A stretch of 64,000 nt of DNA from Aspidapion aeneum (Eukaryota > Arthropoda > Insecta > Coleoptera > Brentidae), in assembly GCA_963576565.1 (NCBI GenBank), contig OY755042.1:16095272-16159271 (forward strand). The letters run 5' to 3'. The notes beneath the pieces were generated by a model. The model saw nothing but the letters and a program-made list of their open reading frames with translations, was not told the origin of the DNA and made no database searches. Position numbers and translations under genes: made by a program. Shown one piece after another: positions 1-11,405 of this stretch. Numbering within the stretch: position 1 is the first letter of the stretch; every line of letters begins with the position of its first letter.

Positions 1-112
1 GAGTGATAAGAACGGCATTAGCAAAGGATGACGTTCGGAAGCTGTCAAAACGGCTAGCACCCATGTAGCGCCCAACAGTGGTAAGGCTATCACTGACACC
101 CAGAGTAGTGTT
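1..112 (-). CDS. stan: flamingo/starry night exon: TM6 and start of TM7 (cut by window edge)
   Basis: Seen: reading leftward from a TTTCAG acceptor at 113-118, base 112 completes the arginine codon left open by the exon ending at 2118. The frame then gives TLLWVSVIALPLLGATWVLA, a TM6 helix, followed by SERHPLLMPFLSL at the window edge, the approach to TM7. Known: the family-B2 adhesion GPCR core of stan/CELSR has an NLRTLLW turn before TM6. The rest of TM7 and the cytoplasmic tail should lie to the left of this window. No frameshift or stop is seen. Confidence 0.93.
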
Positions 113-299
113 CTGAAACAAACAAATAAAATATAGTTACGCTTTTGTGACATTTCCAACCTCTTCATTTATTATGCATAATGACAGCAACAAAAAGAAT
201 CTCAAAACGGCAGTTATTTTTTAGATGTGCATTTTTTTTTGTTAACATACAGTCAGCATCTTTTTATCCAGAAACGGTGTCAGTTTTACCTTTAATTTT

Positions 300-1545
300 A
301 TACCACCACTACTACTACTATGTCGATTTAGAACGTTTTTCTACGTGTGTACTATTCTCCACCTCCATCGATCCTGCCAATCATCTTTTGTCAGGTTTTT
401 TGACTCATTGATCTTTGAGTTGAGTGTTGCCGTTCCAGTTTAGGACGTCCTCCTTTTCTGCACCCTATTGGTTGCCATTCTAGGACCTGCTTTGGTAATC
501 TCTCGTCGTTTATCCGTTGTAAATGGCCGTACCATATCAGTGGTCTTTTAGTGATGTCATCCGTTATGCTTCCCTCGTCACTCATTGTCAAGTAAGCTTT
601 ACAGGTAGCGAAGCCTAACTCTGATTTTCTATTTTTTGGTTATAGTTTTTGACATGTTTTCCTCGGTTTCGCATTGGCGGCTCGTTCTTTTTTTAAAAAT
701 GTGGTTTTAACACAGTCTAAAGATCTATTTAATAATGATACAGTTTCAAGATAGTTTGCAGCATAACTTTTTAATTCTAATTACATAAATATATATAGTT
801 TAGTTACCTTCATTCTGTGTAAAGCAACATCTTCAAAATAAAACAGAACCACCAATGCGAAACCGGTGTCACATACTAATATAGAAATAAATTGGAGACC
901 CGTAGGGCCTGGTGTCATACTAATATAGAAATAAATTTGAGGCCTGTAGAGTCGAGAGTCACATACTAATATAAAAATAATAACCAAAAAATAGAAAGGC
1001 TGACGTTTTCTTCGCTTCCTATAAGGCTTGCCTTTACGATGAGTGTCCTTAGTTCTATTCCCATTGATCTTATTGCTTCCATGTCGACACTTTCCATTTT
1101 CGTTTTGTATTTTTCTGTTACGCGACAAGTGTCTCTTCCATACAACAGCGTGCTTTTCACCATTGTTTCATATACGTTAAATTTTACATTCCTTTTTATC
1201 TCTCTGCTCCATAAAAGCCATTAAGACATCCAATAATCTTTTTTGCTTTTACTATTCTTTCTTCCAGTTCTTTACAGTCTGTTCCTGTCTTATCAAATGT
1301 GATACCCAAGTATACATAATCATTCCATGGAGATATTGTTTGTCCATTGTCTAGATCTAACTCACTTGATTCGTTTCCAATACATAAGTACTGTGTCTTG
1401 TCCACGTTCACTGTTAACCCCCACTTTTGTGCGATATATATTTTAAAAAGAGTTTGAGAGTATCCACCTGATTCCTGATTGATCCAAATCCTAAATGGGG
1501 CGTTCCCAGCGGGATCCTTAATCGAACACGCTTTTACCACAAACC
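300..1545 (-). pseudogene. LINE (APE-type non-LTR retrotransposon) 3' fragment, decayed
   Basis: Minus-strand reading gives pieces of the same LINE as the near full-length copy at 52980-56265: KWGLTVNVDKTQYLCIGNES near 1380-1425, YLGITFDKTGT further on, then MVKSTLLYG, then the C-terminal DITKRPLIWYGHLQRINDER near 500-560. The RT catalytic centre is deleted (TLFKIYIA jumps directly to QKWGLTV) and an unrelated block sits at about 598-1015. Both copies end in a (TAC)n run followed by the same 25-bp block (306-330 here). A dead copy in the stan intron between the TM5 and TM6 exons. Confidence 0.85.
866..985. repeat. Short tandem repeat, about 55-bp unit, about three copies
   Basis: The block containing CATACTAATATAGAAATAAA recurs at about 866, 916 and 966, separated by related GAGGCCTGTAG-type spacers. 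It lies inside the insertion that interrupts the LINE fragment. No coding potential is seen. Confidence 0.7.
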
Positions 1546-2117
1546 CTCAAAATTAAAGTTAAGTCAACGTGTTAGTTTTTGAAAAACCTTTCGAACAAGC
1601 TATGGTGAGATAAATCTTTGAAACTTGACAAAAATTATAAAAAAATACATTTGACAGTCGATAGATTTTCACACGTTTGACATAGGCAAGGAGCAGTTGC
1701 GCCAAAATGTTGGTCTTTCAAACAAGATATCACTCAATAGGGTTTTTGTTTAAAACAACAAACTTGTGAGTTTTGACAAAAACGGAAAAAATTAGGTTTG
1801 TCAGTCCATAGGTTTTGACAGATTTGACGTAGGCAATTGGCACTTATGTCAAAATGTTAGTTTTTCCAAGGCCTGTAAAACAAGTTGTCACTAAATGGGT
1901 TTCCATTAAAAAAAATGCAGGGACATAAATTATATCTCTTGATCTTAGATTAATTTGTTAGTCTGAGCTCTTGATGCTAAAGATCACTGCCAAATATAAT
2001 TTACTTATCTTCAATAATTCAGAAGATATATGCGTGGACTGGACATTTAACAAAATTTTTAGATTTATACCTAGAAGTTGTGCTATTATATTCTAATTGC
2101 TTGATACTTCCTCTTAC
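1546..2117. other. stan intron; diverged duplicate of about 158 bp, otherwise nothing seen
   Basis: Two diverged copies of a block running from GTTAGTTTTTgaaaa to tgtcaaaatgtt lie at about 1570-1715 and 1725-1865 (shared words GACATAGGCAA/GACGTAGGCAA and TTGACA). The rest up to the splice donor at 2117 is AT-rich without recognisable content. Confidence 0.5.
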
Positions 2118-2264
2118 CTTAAATTGCCAAATCCCAGTACATGATCTTGCAGAGTAAATGCAGCTCTTATGCACAAAACCAGAATGACTAAATTGACAAA
2201 AGTCAATAGGCACGTGGGACCGACCAAGCTCCAAATAACACTCTCATAAAGAGATACCCAGCAG
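2118..2264 (-). CDS. stan: flamingo/starry night exon: TM5 and third intracellular loop
   Basis: Minus strand: acceptor TTTTAG at 2265-2270, donor GTAAGAGG at 2117 downward. The first base joins the TT left by the exon ending at 32005 to make phenylalanine, then CWVSLYESVIWSLVGP and a hydrophobic TM5 (TCLLTFVNLVILVLCIRAAF), ending FGNL plus AG of an arginine codon. Known: CELSR/stan reads FCWLS...IWS...GP at the ECL2/TM5 boundary, so the FCW joined across the intron is a strong check. The 147-nt length (1+144+2) fits both neighbours. The exon is 29.7 kb from the preceding one; that intron contains a complete opposite-strand gene. Confidence 0.95.
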
Positions 2265-2557
2265 CTAAAAAAAAGAAAACAATTTTATACTGCTATACCG
2301 TGAAATACATATAAAAACCTAACGTAACCACAATAACCTAAAAATTAAAGTATAGATGTTGCTGAAATTTTAAGTGTCTGTTAGTTTGTTAATAGATTCA
2401 TTTAGTTTTATATGAACTCACTTAGCAACATCTTACAATAATCAGTCTTCCAAACGTGGCAATACAATTTTTGCCCAAAAAGACTCATGGCGGATCTGAA
2501 ACCTCCCAAGCCAATTATCTAAACGGGCACCCATAGTTTATCATAAAGTATAAATAA
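2265..2557. other. stan intron start (minus-strand acceptor side), nothing recognised
   Basis: AT-rich sequence with the polypyrimidine tract of the TM5 exon acceptor next to 2265. No open frame or repeat is recognised. Confidence 0.4.
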
Positions 2558-3245
2558 AAAATCATCCAAGATCATAAAGCAAAATGGTATAACAATGTCA
2601 AAAACGGAATTATTAATAACCAGACATTATCAAAAACGTGATTCATCTAAACAAGACAAAAGCAAAATCGTATGTCTTTTACCAAAACCAGACAAAAAAA
2701 TCACCGAACAGAACTTAAAAAACAGCGGTTCTTATATTGCTATGTAATTGAAGCGTCATTCACTATTTAAAGCCATGCTTAATGAAAGCTTCGTATCTAT
2801 ATAGGAATTGCTACAGCAGGTACGACATTTTCATTAAAAGGCCTATCCTTAAAAATAAGTTAGGCGGGGGGGGGGGGGGAGTTTTGGATCCTAGGTTAGG
2901 ATTCATTTGCAATTAATAAACATAGAGGGTAGGTTAACACCGATTTTGACCTTCCAAAAAAAGGACAGGGAGGCTAATTAATGATATGGATTTGTATGAG
3001 AAGAGAGACGGAACCAGTATACATGAAAAGAACAGAGGGCGTTGCGCATGCTGGACCCGGCCCGATTTTTATGATTTTGTCCTTTTTGATTTTGTCCGGT
3101 TTTGATAAAAGACGTTTTATACCAAACTTCGATTTTGCTGTTGTCTTGCTTTGATAAATGACTTTTTTGATAATGTCCGGTTACTAATAATTCCGTTTTT
3201 GACGTTGGTTATACCATTTTCATTTATGATTTTGGACGATTTTTT
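2558..3245. mobile_element. Foldback element, inverted arms of about 150-170 bp
   Basis: The left arm (about 2558-2705: GGTATAACAATGTCAAAAACG, GACATTATCAAAAA, ACCAAAACCAGACAAAA) reappears reversed and complemented at about 3072-3245 (CCGTTTTTGACGTTGGTTATACC, TTTTTGATAATGTCCGG, TTTTGTCCGGTTTTG). The loop contains a G-run (2864-2879). No transposase is present; a non-autonomous foldback/MITE is inferred. Confidence 0.7.
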
Positions 3246-3479
3246 TGTCATTTATGACGATGGATATGGATTCATCTAAACATAAGGTAAGACTTTTCTA
3301 GTTTTAGATATAAAAGTGAGTGATCCTTTTAATACTTTGAGTTAAATAACAACTTTGACAATGAGAGATTGTCAGTCACTAGGATGACATTTTATATCTA
3401 CAGTATCGTTAAATGTAATTAGTATGGAGTGTTGTTAAATAGCGCTCTATTAATTTGTCAAATTTTTTTTTCACTTAAA

Positions 3480-4993
3480 ATAAGGTTAAATAAATTTAGA
3501 AAAAAAACTTTTTGAAAACAAGCTTTTATAAAATGGACTAAAAAGCATAAAATAATATTTTGAGTGTTCTGATATCATAATAATAAAAGCGATGGGCGTA
3601 TTAAAGGAAATTTACCCGTTTTTGTTTTATACCCGTTTTTGTTTTACCTTGTTAACTCGAAGTTTTGTGAAAATCCAAATTCATTATATTATAGCAAAGA
3701 ACTGTAAGGGTAGACAATTTAACCCAACCCAACCCAACCCTACTCAGTGTGTCGATTTATTTTGTCCCATTGAAAAAGAAGAGTCGGTCCATCATCGGTT
3801 GTAGACGATCCACCAAATGCGCATGGAAAGGCATTTACCTAATATTAAATACGCCTATCGCTTTTATTATTATGAAATCAGAACACTCAAAAAATTATTT
3901 TATGCTTTTTAGTCCATTTTATAAAAGCTTGTTTTCAAAAAGTTTTTTTTTCTAAATTTATTTTTTAATTTTTAGATTTGTCTAAGTCTATACATTTCAG
4001 CTAGCGCATCGTATGTGAAAATCAATCAGATACCTACATGGAAGTCAGTTGAAGGTAATTAGAAAAACTCGTTATTAAATCGTCTATTTTTAATGCGCCA
4101 TATTGAATTTTTGTAATCTCATCAAAAATTCGTAATCCTCATCCTCAAAAACCAAATGATATCAATTTTGGTGGAAATCCGACAAACTAAAATTTTAACC
4201 CCTCTCCGCCCTCCACGTTAGGGGGGAGGTAGGCAGTCAGTTAAAAGTAATCAGAAAAACTTGACATTAGATCGTCCATTTTGAATCCGCCATATTGAAT
4301 TTTTGTAATTTGATCAAAAATTCGTAATCCTCATCCATAAAAACCCCCAGATACCAATTTTGATGGAAATCCAACAAACTAAAATTTTACCCCCTCTTCG
4401 TCCTCCAGGTTAGGGGTGAGGTAGGCAGTCAGTGATATCACATTATTGAATTTTTGTAATCTGATCAAAAATTCGTAATCCTCATCCTCAAAAACCAAAT
4501 GATACCAATTTTGGGGGAAATCCGACAAACTAAAATTTTAACCCCTCTCCGCCCTCCACGTTAGGGGGGAGGTAGGCAGTCAGTGATACCACATTATTGG
4601 ATTGTCATCGGAACTATAACGGTATGCGAAATTTAATGTCAATCGAATATGTGGAAGTCCGTTGAAAGTAATCAAAAAAACTTGACATTAAATCGTCCAT
4701 TTTGAATCCGCCATATTGAATTTTTGTAATCTGATCAAAAATTCGTAATTCTCATCCTTAAAAACCCCCAGATACCAATTTTGATTGAAATCGGACAAAC
4801 TAAAGTTTTACTCCCTCTCCAACCCCCATGTTAGGGGGGAGGTAGGTACCCGATGAAACCATATTATTGTATTGTCATCGGAACTAAGACGCTATGCGAA
4901 ATTTTAAGTCAATTGGATGTTTGGAAGTTCTTCAATAATGAGTTGCAAGATACATATACATACATACAGGTGAAGTTAAATAAAAGCTTACTA
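3480..4993. mobile_element. Family Y element, copy 1 (hairpin head, tandem-repeat body, AAGCTT ends)
   Basis: Begins with a large hairpin: the arm around 3500-3605 (AAGCTTTTATAAAATGG onward) is the inverted complement of about 3850-3940. The loop holds four AACCC repeats at about 3721-3740. The body (4040-4880) is about four tandem copies of a 190-240-bp unit built on ATTGAATTTTTGTAATCTGA and GTTAGGGGGGAGGTAGGCAG. It ends in a TACATA microsatellite and TTAAATAAAAGCTTA (4978-4992), so the first and last words are inverted (AAGCTTTTAT/ATAAAAGCTT). Copy 2 is at 8800-10352. No ORF; non-autonomous. Confidence 0.7.
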
Positions 4994-4999
4994 CCAAAT

Positions 5000-5850
5000 T
5001 TTGTGATAGTGTCTGTCTGGGACACGATAACTCAAAAACCGTTAAACCTATTTTAACCAAATTTGGCACAAAATTAATTTGGTCATTAATTAATGGTAGT
5101 GGTGGGGGGCCGCAAGGGGGTTAAAATATTTTAAAAGATCATAATTCGAGAACCACAGCCGCTAGCAAAACGAGATTTTCAAGGTTACATTAGGAATTAC
5201 GTTTTCAACAAAATTTGTCATAGCGTCAAATCATTACAGTATTGTAACCCTATAACTCAAAAACGACAGCAGCTACTTTCGGGTGATTTTGATATAAATT
5301 GGCATGCTGTTTAGAGACTCCATACAAAATTAGGAAAAAATAGTTTTTTGATCGGGATCGCATTATAAGTGGCGTCGCGACGGCCTGAAGTTTAAGATAG
5401 ATAGTAACCTAACTTTTGTCAAACAATTCAAAAACGGTAATACGTAGGACAATTTTGTTTTTGCCTAGTACATATCCTTTTACATATCATTGTGCTAGAA
5501 TCTCACCAAATATTTTGACTTTTTTTTTATCAAAATTTCGGAAATAGGATTTCAATGAAAATTATTTTTTATTTTTTGGATTATTTGGTATACTCTAAAA
5601 TATTTTAGGGGTGATTTTGAGTTATTATAAAAGTTATTGTGCCTTTTAACTCAACCTATCTATATAGATTTAGATTTGTTAATTATAAAATCCCAAAATC
5701 AGTTTGCGTTTTGTAATAAAAAAAATGCTTTTAACGTTAAATAATTATAATTAACTATTATTAGTTTTACTACTTATTTTTAGCCATTCATAGCGTAGGC
5801 GTTATTGGGATCGTAAAAAAACTTTTTTTATTTTCATTCAAAATATATTA
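5000..5850. other. stan intron, AT-rich; no feature recognised
   Basis: Contains phrases such as GATAACTCAAAAACCG and ACCACAGCCGCTAGCAAAACG that recur with variation at about 7095-7240 and 21740, so this is probably decayed dispersed repeat. No coding signal. Confidence 0.4.
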
Positions 5851-5851
5851 T

Positions 5852-6025
5852 TTGTAACTACTAGTCGCAGTTAAGTACAAAATTAATAGGCATACCTATA
5901 ATGTACGACATGCTTTAACTTTTAGGTCTGATGCCCAAAGCGCACTTACGAAATTATACAGCTTTGTATATTCATGAATCAGGTTATTGGGTAATTTTGT
6001 ACCCAACTGCGACTAGTAGTTACAA
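5852..6025. mobile_element. MITE-like element with inverted termini of about 33 bp
   Basis: TTGTAACTACTAGTCGCAGT at 5852 is the inverted complement of ACTGCGACTAGTAGTTACAA ending at 6025; the pairing continues to about 33 bp (TACAAAATTA/TAATTTTGTA) with one or two mismatches. The 108-bp centre has no ORF. Size and shape fit a MITE; the superfamily is not assigned. Confidence 0.75.
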
Positions 6026-6189
6026 GTAAATTTAGCAGTTGGGTGTTTTTTTTTATTATTATTTTTGTTATTTCCAACTTTAAGGTTTAATTCTTATTCA
6101 GCCTTATAAAAAGCACTAAGCATTTTACAATTCATTTAGCTTTACCCAAAAAGTACGTGTAGATTTTCTACGGACGCGAACAGTGTTAG

Positions 6190-6720
6190 CTTTCATTGAG
6201 TGAAGGGGGGGGCCGAAAAAGGGAGGAGGGAACTAGTAAAATGGTGTGGAAAAAAAATCTTAAAGCGTGTGCCGAAAGAATTTTTGAAATCGCTCTAAAT
6301 TTGTAAAAGGTATAGCTACAACTATTACTAATAAGAAGAGTGGGGAGAAAAGAAGGAGAGGAAGGGGGAAACTAGTAAAATGATGTTGGAAAAAAGTCTT
6401 AAAGCGTGTGCAGAAAGAATTTTGGAAATCGCTCTATATTTGTGAAAGGTATAGCTACAACTATTACCAATAAGAAGGGAGGGGAAAAGAGAGGGAGGGG
6501 GAAACTAGTAAAATGGTGTTGGAAAAATGTCTTTAAGCGTGTGCAGAAACAACTTTTGAAATCGCTTTATATTTGTGAAAGTTATAGCTATTACTAATAA
6601 GGATGGCGGGGAGGAAAGTGGGAGAGGCGGGGGGGGGGGGACTAGTAAAATGGTATTGGAAAAAAAATCTGAAAGCGTATGCAGAAAGAATGTTTGAAAA
6701 AAAAAGCAAATTAGAGGACA
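6190..6720. repeat. Tandem repeat, about 132-140-bp unit, four copies
   Basis: The words ACTAGTAAAATGGTGTTGGA, AAAGCGTGTGCAGAAAGAA and GGTATAGCTACAACTATTAC recur at about 6232, 6372, 6504 and 6641. Units are separated by purine-rich GGGGAGAAAAGAAGG tracts. The small open frames here are products of the repeat. Confidence 0.8.
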
Positions 6721-7861
6721 TTTGCAATGGGTAATTAAAGAAAATTCAATAAAATCGCCTGAAATTTCGATAATTTGTATGCCTTAAAGCCTACATCACG
6801 TGACAAAATGGTTTCTGTGGAAAATGTTGATTCCTGTTTAAAAAAATATAGCCTATAGCACCTTCGGGATCAGTAGCAATTCAACGACACCTCTTTTGTC
6901 AAAATCGGTTCAGCCGTTTACCGTCTAGCGTGACACAAACATATTTACTTACATACATACAACAACGATAAACATCTAGCAAAATGAGGTTTGTAAAGTT
7001 TCAGAACTATATTTTCGACATTATTTGCCATAAGGTCAAAGTTCGTCACAGACACAGTTTTTGATTTATAAATTTAAAAAAAATCAAATGTTCGTGAGAT
7101 ATGACCGCAGCTAGCAAAACGCGGTTTTCAAATTTAGATTCTGAATTACATTTTCAGCAAAATTTGTCGTAGCGGCAATGTCAGTTACAATTTTTGAAAA
7201 AAGGAAAATGTATATATCCTAAAAACCACAACAGCTAGGGTAACGTAGTTTTTACAAATTATTTAAAAATTTAACTTTCAACAAAAATAAAGCTACCTTA
7301 ATAATGACTACTGGCGCAAATTCTTCCTTATACTAAATTGCAAAAATAGTGCGTAAAGCACGTGACTAGTGTGGCTTTTAACCCCTCAGCGTATTATATT
7401 TAAACTGTTCGCCTAGGTATTAAAAGTACTACTTTAGTCCCTAGGTTTATAATGTTTTTTTATGCACTTTAAGGATTAAAAAATTAAAATAGCCCATTTA
7501 CAGAGTAAAGTGGGAAGTTAAAATTAAAAGTAAAAATATAAAAATGTTTTGCTTTTTTGTCAATTTATAATAAAAACAACCCAATTCAATGAAAGCGCAT
7601 TAAATCCATTCAGAATAGCGATAGGCAAACAACAACATCAACATTTTAATTTTTGTTCTAACTTACTTTGCTCTTTTTAAATTTTTTTTCTTAAAACAAC
7701 ATATTTTGGATTTAATGCATTTTGGTCAGTTGCTCCTCAATTGCAATAAACCGATAAGTTTTGAAAAACGGTGACATTAAAAATTTTAAAAATATGCCCA
7801 TATAGGTTTTCTTGCTTTGTTTTTATTCAAGTTTGATTAGTAAAAAAACATATTTAAGAGG
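6721..7861. other. stan intron; possible RTE-type LINE tail near 6895-6970, otherwise nothing seen
   Basis: ATCGGTTCAGCCGTTTACCG followed by ACATACATACAA (6904-6963) resembles the 3' end of RTE-type LINEs common in insects. The rest is AT-rich with no recognisable gene. Confidence 0.4.
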
Positions 7862-8664
7862 GGGGTCAAGTGGTGCAAAAACGAGACGGCCGAAAATTTG
7901 GTCAAAAACAAGACATTCAGTTTTTCACAGTCAAAGAAAATAATAAAATTGTAAAAACTATATTTTATGCTACTTTCACACATATAAAATTAAAAGTTAT
8001 TATAAATACCAGTAAACCTAACCATCTAAAAAACATATCACACTTTGCTGTTGTGTCGGAGTACGCGATCATAAAACCTCGGCAAGTATCGCGTTTTTCA
8101 AACAATAAAAGTGAATTAATCTTTACTTGTTGCCAAGCAAGCACGTTGTATAAAAAGGGTCAAAAACAAGGCACCGCAAGGTGCAAAAACCAGACACTAC
8201 CGAGTTTTAAAAAAACGAGAGAAAACGCTTTTGTTTTAATCTTTAACATTAAAAAGAAAGAAGTTTACTACATGGCACAATTTCCTTTTTGAAGTTTTTG
8301 AGAGCAATGTTAAAGCAAAATATCTGAGACGCAAATAGTTTCTTGATTTTTAACCCTTCCAAACTTGTTTGAAAACTCTTTCAGTGAGCTCGTTTCCATA
8401 GCCCTATACTGACTTTCGTAATTCATGTAAAATAAGTAAAAGACAGGTGTCTCGTTTTTAACCAGTCATTGTCTCATTTTTGGCCAGTCAGTGGTTAAGA
8501 AAGAGGTACTCTTTTTTTAAAAGACATTATCAACATAATGAAACATTTCTCACCGCGAGGTATACTGTATATTAAGGGAAACGTAACAAATCCTTTAAGT
8601 CGAGTATTTTGTTAAAAAAATAAAAGATTTAAAATTTGTCTCGTTTTTAAACCACTTGACCCTA
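7862..8664. mobile_element. Foldback/MITE-like element with ends about 25 bp long
   Basis: GGTCAAGTGGTGCAAAAACG (7864) followed by AGAC is inverted at 8638-8662 (GTCTCGTTTTTAAACCACTTGACC) with a single mismatch and one length change. A 140-codon frame (7870-8292) begins inside the left arm; its composition is lysine/asparagine-rich and it resembles nothing known, so it is treated as fortuitous. Confidence 0.6.
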
Positions 8665-8799
8665 CAGTAAATCTTGCAAATTAAACGGAAAAAAATAGTA
8701 ACGCAAATTTTTTTTCACAGATCGATTAGGTTCGTTTGGATTTATTTTTACGCGAAAACGATACGTCGCAGACATAAACTTTGTTAACAAATAAATTGG

Positions 8800-10352
8800 T
8801 AAAAAATTTTTTTTAAGTCACAAGCTTTTATAAAATGCACTAAAAATTAAAAAATAATTTTCTAACATTCTAATATTATCATAATAATAAAAGCGATGGC
8901 CGACTGATGGAAATTTTGACGATGTTAGTACGATAAGATATCCGTATCAATTAAATATAACTATTTGAAGAATCAATCTTGCAGAAAAATGCTGAGGTAC
9001 CAAACCCACCCAACCCGACCCAAGATACCCCAGCATTTCTCTGACATAGGTATGGCAATGGCATAACATTGCGGCACATCAAAAATATCTTTGATGACCT
9101 GCTATGTTGAATATTCTTTAAGTGTTTAGATCACAAATTTAGATTAACATGCTTTGATTTGCGGCCATCGCTTTATTAGAATGTTAGAAAATTATTTTTT
9201 AATTTTGAGTGCATTTTATAAAATCTTGTGACTTAAAAAAAAATTTACCAATTTATTTTCTACTTTTTAGTCTCAGCTATTCTCTATTAAATGAAAATAT
9301 TTGTTCAATAACAGAACAGAAGAGTTTATTCTAGATTATAATGAAATCGCTGATCATGAGTTGTTTGGAAACTCATTTTTCTATTGGGGGAAGGAGAGGG
9401 TAGGGGTAGAGGTAGAAATATATTTTTTGTTTGGGCTCTATTCCCATCATACCTTAATGTATCTACCAAATTTTATAAAAGTCATTTGAAGTGAAGTGTG
9501 TCAAAAACGCATTTTTTATGGAACGGGGTGGGGGTAGGGGTGGGAGGACATTTTTTCATTATTGTTGTATTGTCATCGGACCACTATATGTATACCAAAT
9601 TTCATCCAAATCGGATAATGGGAAGTGTGTCAAAAACGCATTTTTCTATAGATGGGGGTTGGGGGTAGGAGTGGTAGCATTTTTATTTTCAATGTTGTAT
9701 TGTCATCGGACCACTTATGTATACCAAATTTCATCCAAATCGGATAATGGGAAGGGTGTCAAAAACGCATTTTCTATGAAAGGGGGTGGGGGTAGGAGTG
9801 GGAGGATATTTTTTTTAAATGTTGTATTGTCATCGGACCACTATGTGAATACCAAATTTCATCCAATTCGGATAATGGGAAGTGTGTCAAAAACTCATTT
9901 TTCTATGAAAGGGGGTGGGGGTAGGGGTGGGAGGATATTTTTTTCTTAATATTGTATTGTCATCGGATCACTATATGTATACCAAATTTTATCCAAATCG
10001 GATAACGGGATGTGTGTCAAAAACAAATTTTTCTATGGAAGGGGGTGGGGGTAGGGGGATATTTTTTTCTTATTGTTGTATTATCATCGGACCACTATGT
10101 GTATACCAAATTTTATCCAAATCGGATAACGGGATATGTGTCAAAAACAAATTTTTCTATGGAAGGGGGTGGGGGTAGGGGTGGAAGGATATTTTTTCTT
10201 AATGTTGTATTGTCATGGGACCACTATGTGTGTACCAAATTTCATCAAAATCGGATAATGGGAAGTGTGTCAAAAACGCTTCACAAGATTTGATAGATAG
10301 TTAGTTAGATAGTTAGATAGTTAGACAGAACATCTGAAGCTAAATAAAAGCT
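8800..10352. mobile_element. Family Y element, copy 2 (hairpin head, 128-bp tandem body, AAGCTT ends)
   Basis: Same plan as 3480-4993. Hairpin arms lie at about 8800-8900 and 9165-9258 (AAGCTTTTATAAAATGC against GCATTTTATAAAATCTTG), with AACCC-type repeats in the loop (about 9003-9022). Then come seven tandem units of about 128 bp (spacings 123-135) starting GTGTGTCAAAAAC near 9496, 9624, 9747, 9882, 10010, 10136 and 10266. Each unit carries a G-tract (GGGGGTGGGGGTAG) and ACCAAATTTCATCCAAATCGG. The element closes with a GATAGTTA microsatellite and CTAAATAAAAGCTT. Non-autonomous. Confidence 0.75.
9490..10290. repeat. 128-bp minisatellite inside family Y copy 2
   Basis: Seven units; because the unit is not a multiple of three, the overlapping frames of 152, 87 and 93 codons repeat the same peptide pieces in shifted form. 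These frames are repeat artefacts, not genes. Confidence 0.85.
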
Positions 10353-10519
10353 TGTAAAAAATGTTCAGGACACAATTCCCTACAATTTCTCTCTGTGGGT
10401 AACAACTCCACAACCACATTTGTATAAGATCGAGGACGGAAAAGTTGCCAAAAATCTTTTGTGTTTTAATTTTTTCTAGGACTTATTGTTTTTGCATAAA
10501 ATTTTAAAAATGATTTTTA

Positions 10520-10960
10520 CAAATTTGGCGCCTTCTATATTTTACACATTGCTTGGTACCTAAAAAAGATTGTAGACAAATGTGCCATAAACATGTTGTC
10601 AATAAAGTTTCTCTCAACAACGGTTTTTGTGTAAAATGCAAAAAAATAGGGTCACTGCATAAAAAAAACATAATTTGGCGCCCTCTATCTTTTAAACATG
10701 AGACTGCAGACCTGTAACCTATGGAGAGATATTGTAAAGAATCGTGTAATAAACAGTTCTCGTAGATTAAAATTTTCTCTACGAGTTACCGTTTTCGTTT
10801 GAAATAAAGATTTTTGTCAACTTTGGCGTCCTATATCTTTTACCTATCTGGCTGTAGAGCTGTAACCTGTAAAGACAAATGGTAGGGAGTTATATCATTA
10901 ACAGTTTTTGTTAACAAAGTTTTTCTCTGAGACGTACCGTTTTTGAGTTTTCCAAAAACG
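10520..10960. repeat. Diverged tandem repeat, about 149-bp unit, three copies
   Basis: The word TTTGGCGCC/TTTGGCGTCC followed by TATCTTTTA and TGTAACCT recurs at about 10523, 10674 and 10821. Each unit ends with a (C)GTTTTTGTG/CGTTTTCGTTTG/CGTTTTTGAG word. No coding function is seen. Confidence 0.7.
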
Positions 10961-11161
10961 TTTAAGAGGAGGGGGGAAGTACACAATTTTTTTACGATGT
11001 TATTGTGACACGTAATCGGTTTGCAAAAATTTGCGTTACTATTTTTTGCCAAATCAATCACTTTTTCGAGTCAGGTGTATTGTACTATAATCTGTTTAAA
11101 AAATGAATTAGTAAAATGATAAAAATGCAGTAAATGAATTAAACTTAAACTATTCGGTAAG

Positions 11162-11168
11162 TATAAAA
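11162..11168 (+). promoter_or_regulatory. TATA box of the nested nuclease gene
   Basis: TATAAAA sits 78 bp before the ATG at 11240. About 31 bp downstream lies CATTCAACTAG (11191-11201), a fair insect initiator. This gives a predicted start near 11194 and a 5' UTR of about 45 nt. Core-promoter placement is inference from spacing. Confidence 0.6.
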
Positions 11169-11239
11169 GCGAGTGTGTCACCGGCAAAAACATTCAACTA
11201 GTCACCGGGAACGGGCAACTGATTATAAATAAAACTAAT

Positions 11240-11405
11240 ATGAAATGTATATTTATCTTTGTTTTAGTGTTATCAAGTGTTTCAGGTCAAGACCCTACAG
11301 ATACAACAATCGAAAATAGTTATACCTTATTTTTTTATGACGACGTGAACATATCTAATAATAATAGTAATGTCAATGTAAGTCCGAAGGCCTCTTCTTA
11401 TAATG
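11240..11405 (+). CDS. Secreted DNA/RNA non-specific endonuclease, exon 1 (signal peptide)
   Basis: Start chosen at 11240: it is the first ATG after the TATA/initiator pair and opens with a classic signal peptide (MKCIFIFVLVLSSVSG, cut probably before QDP at residue 17). It is followed by an Asn-rich low-complexity stretch and ends with G before donor GTAAGACAG. The exon covers residues 1-55 plus one base. With exons at 18061, 18571, 21879 and 25776 it makes a 431-residue protein whose four junctions all keep frame. The gene lies on the strand opposite to stan, inside a single stan intron. Confidence 0.88.

Noticed and set aside
3721..3740. Telomeric repeat (AACCC)n
   Set aside because: Only four units, inside the hairpin loop of family Y; the insect telomere motif is normally AACCT.
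7870..8292. 140-codon plus frame
   Set aside because: Starts in a foldback arm, Lys/Asn-rich, no motif or promoter; judged fortuitous.
4040..10290. CRISPR-like array (regular repeats)
   Set aside because: Eukaryotic intron; units of 128-240 bp are repeated without unique spacers.
9491..10293. Overlapping frames of 152, 87 and 93 codons
   Set aside because: They translate a 128-bp minisatellite in shifting frames.
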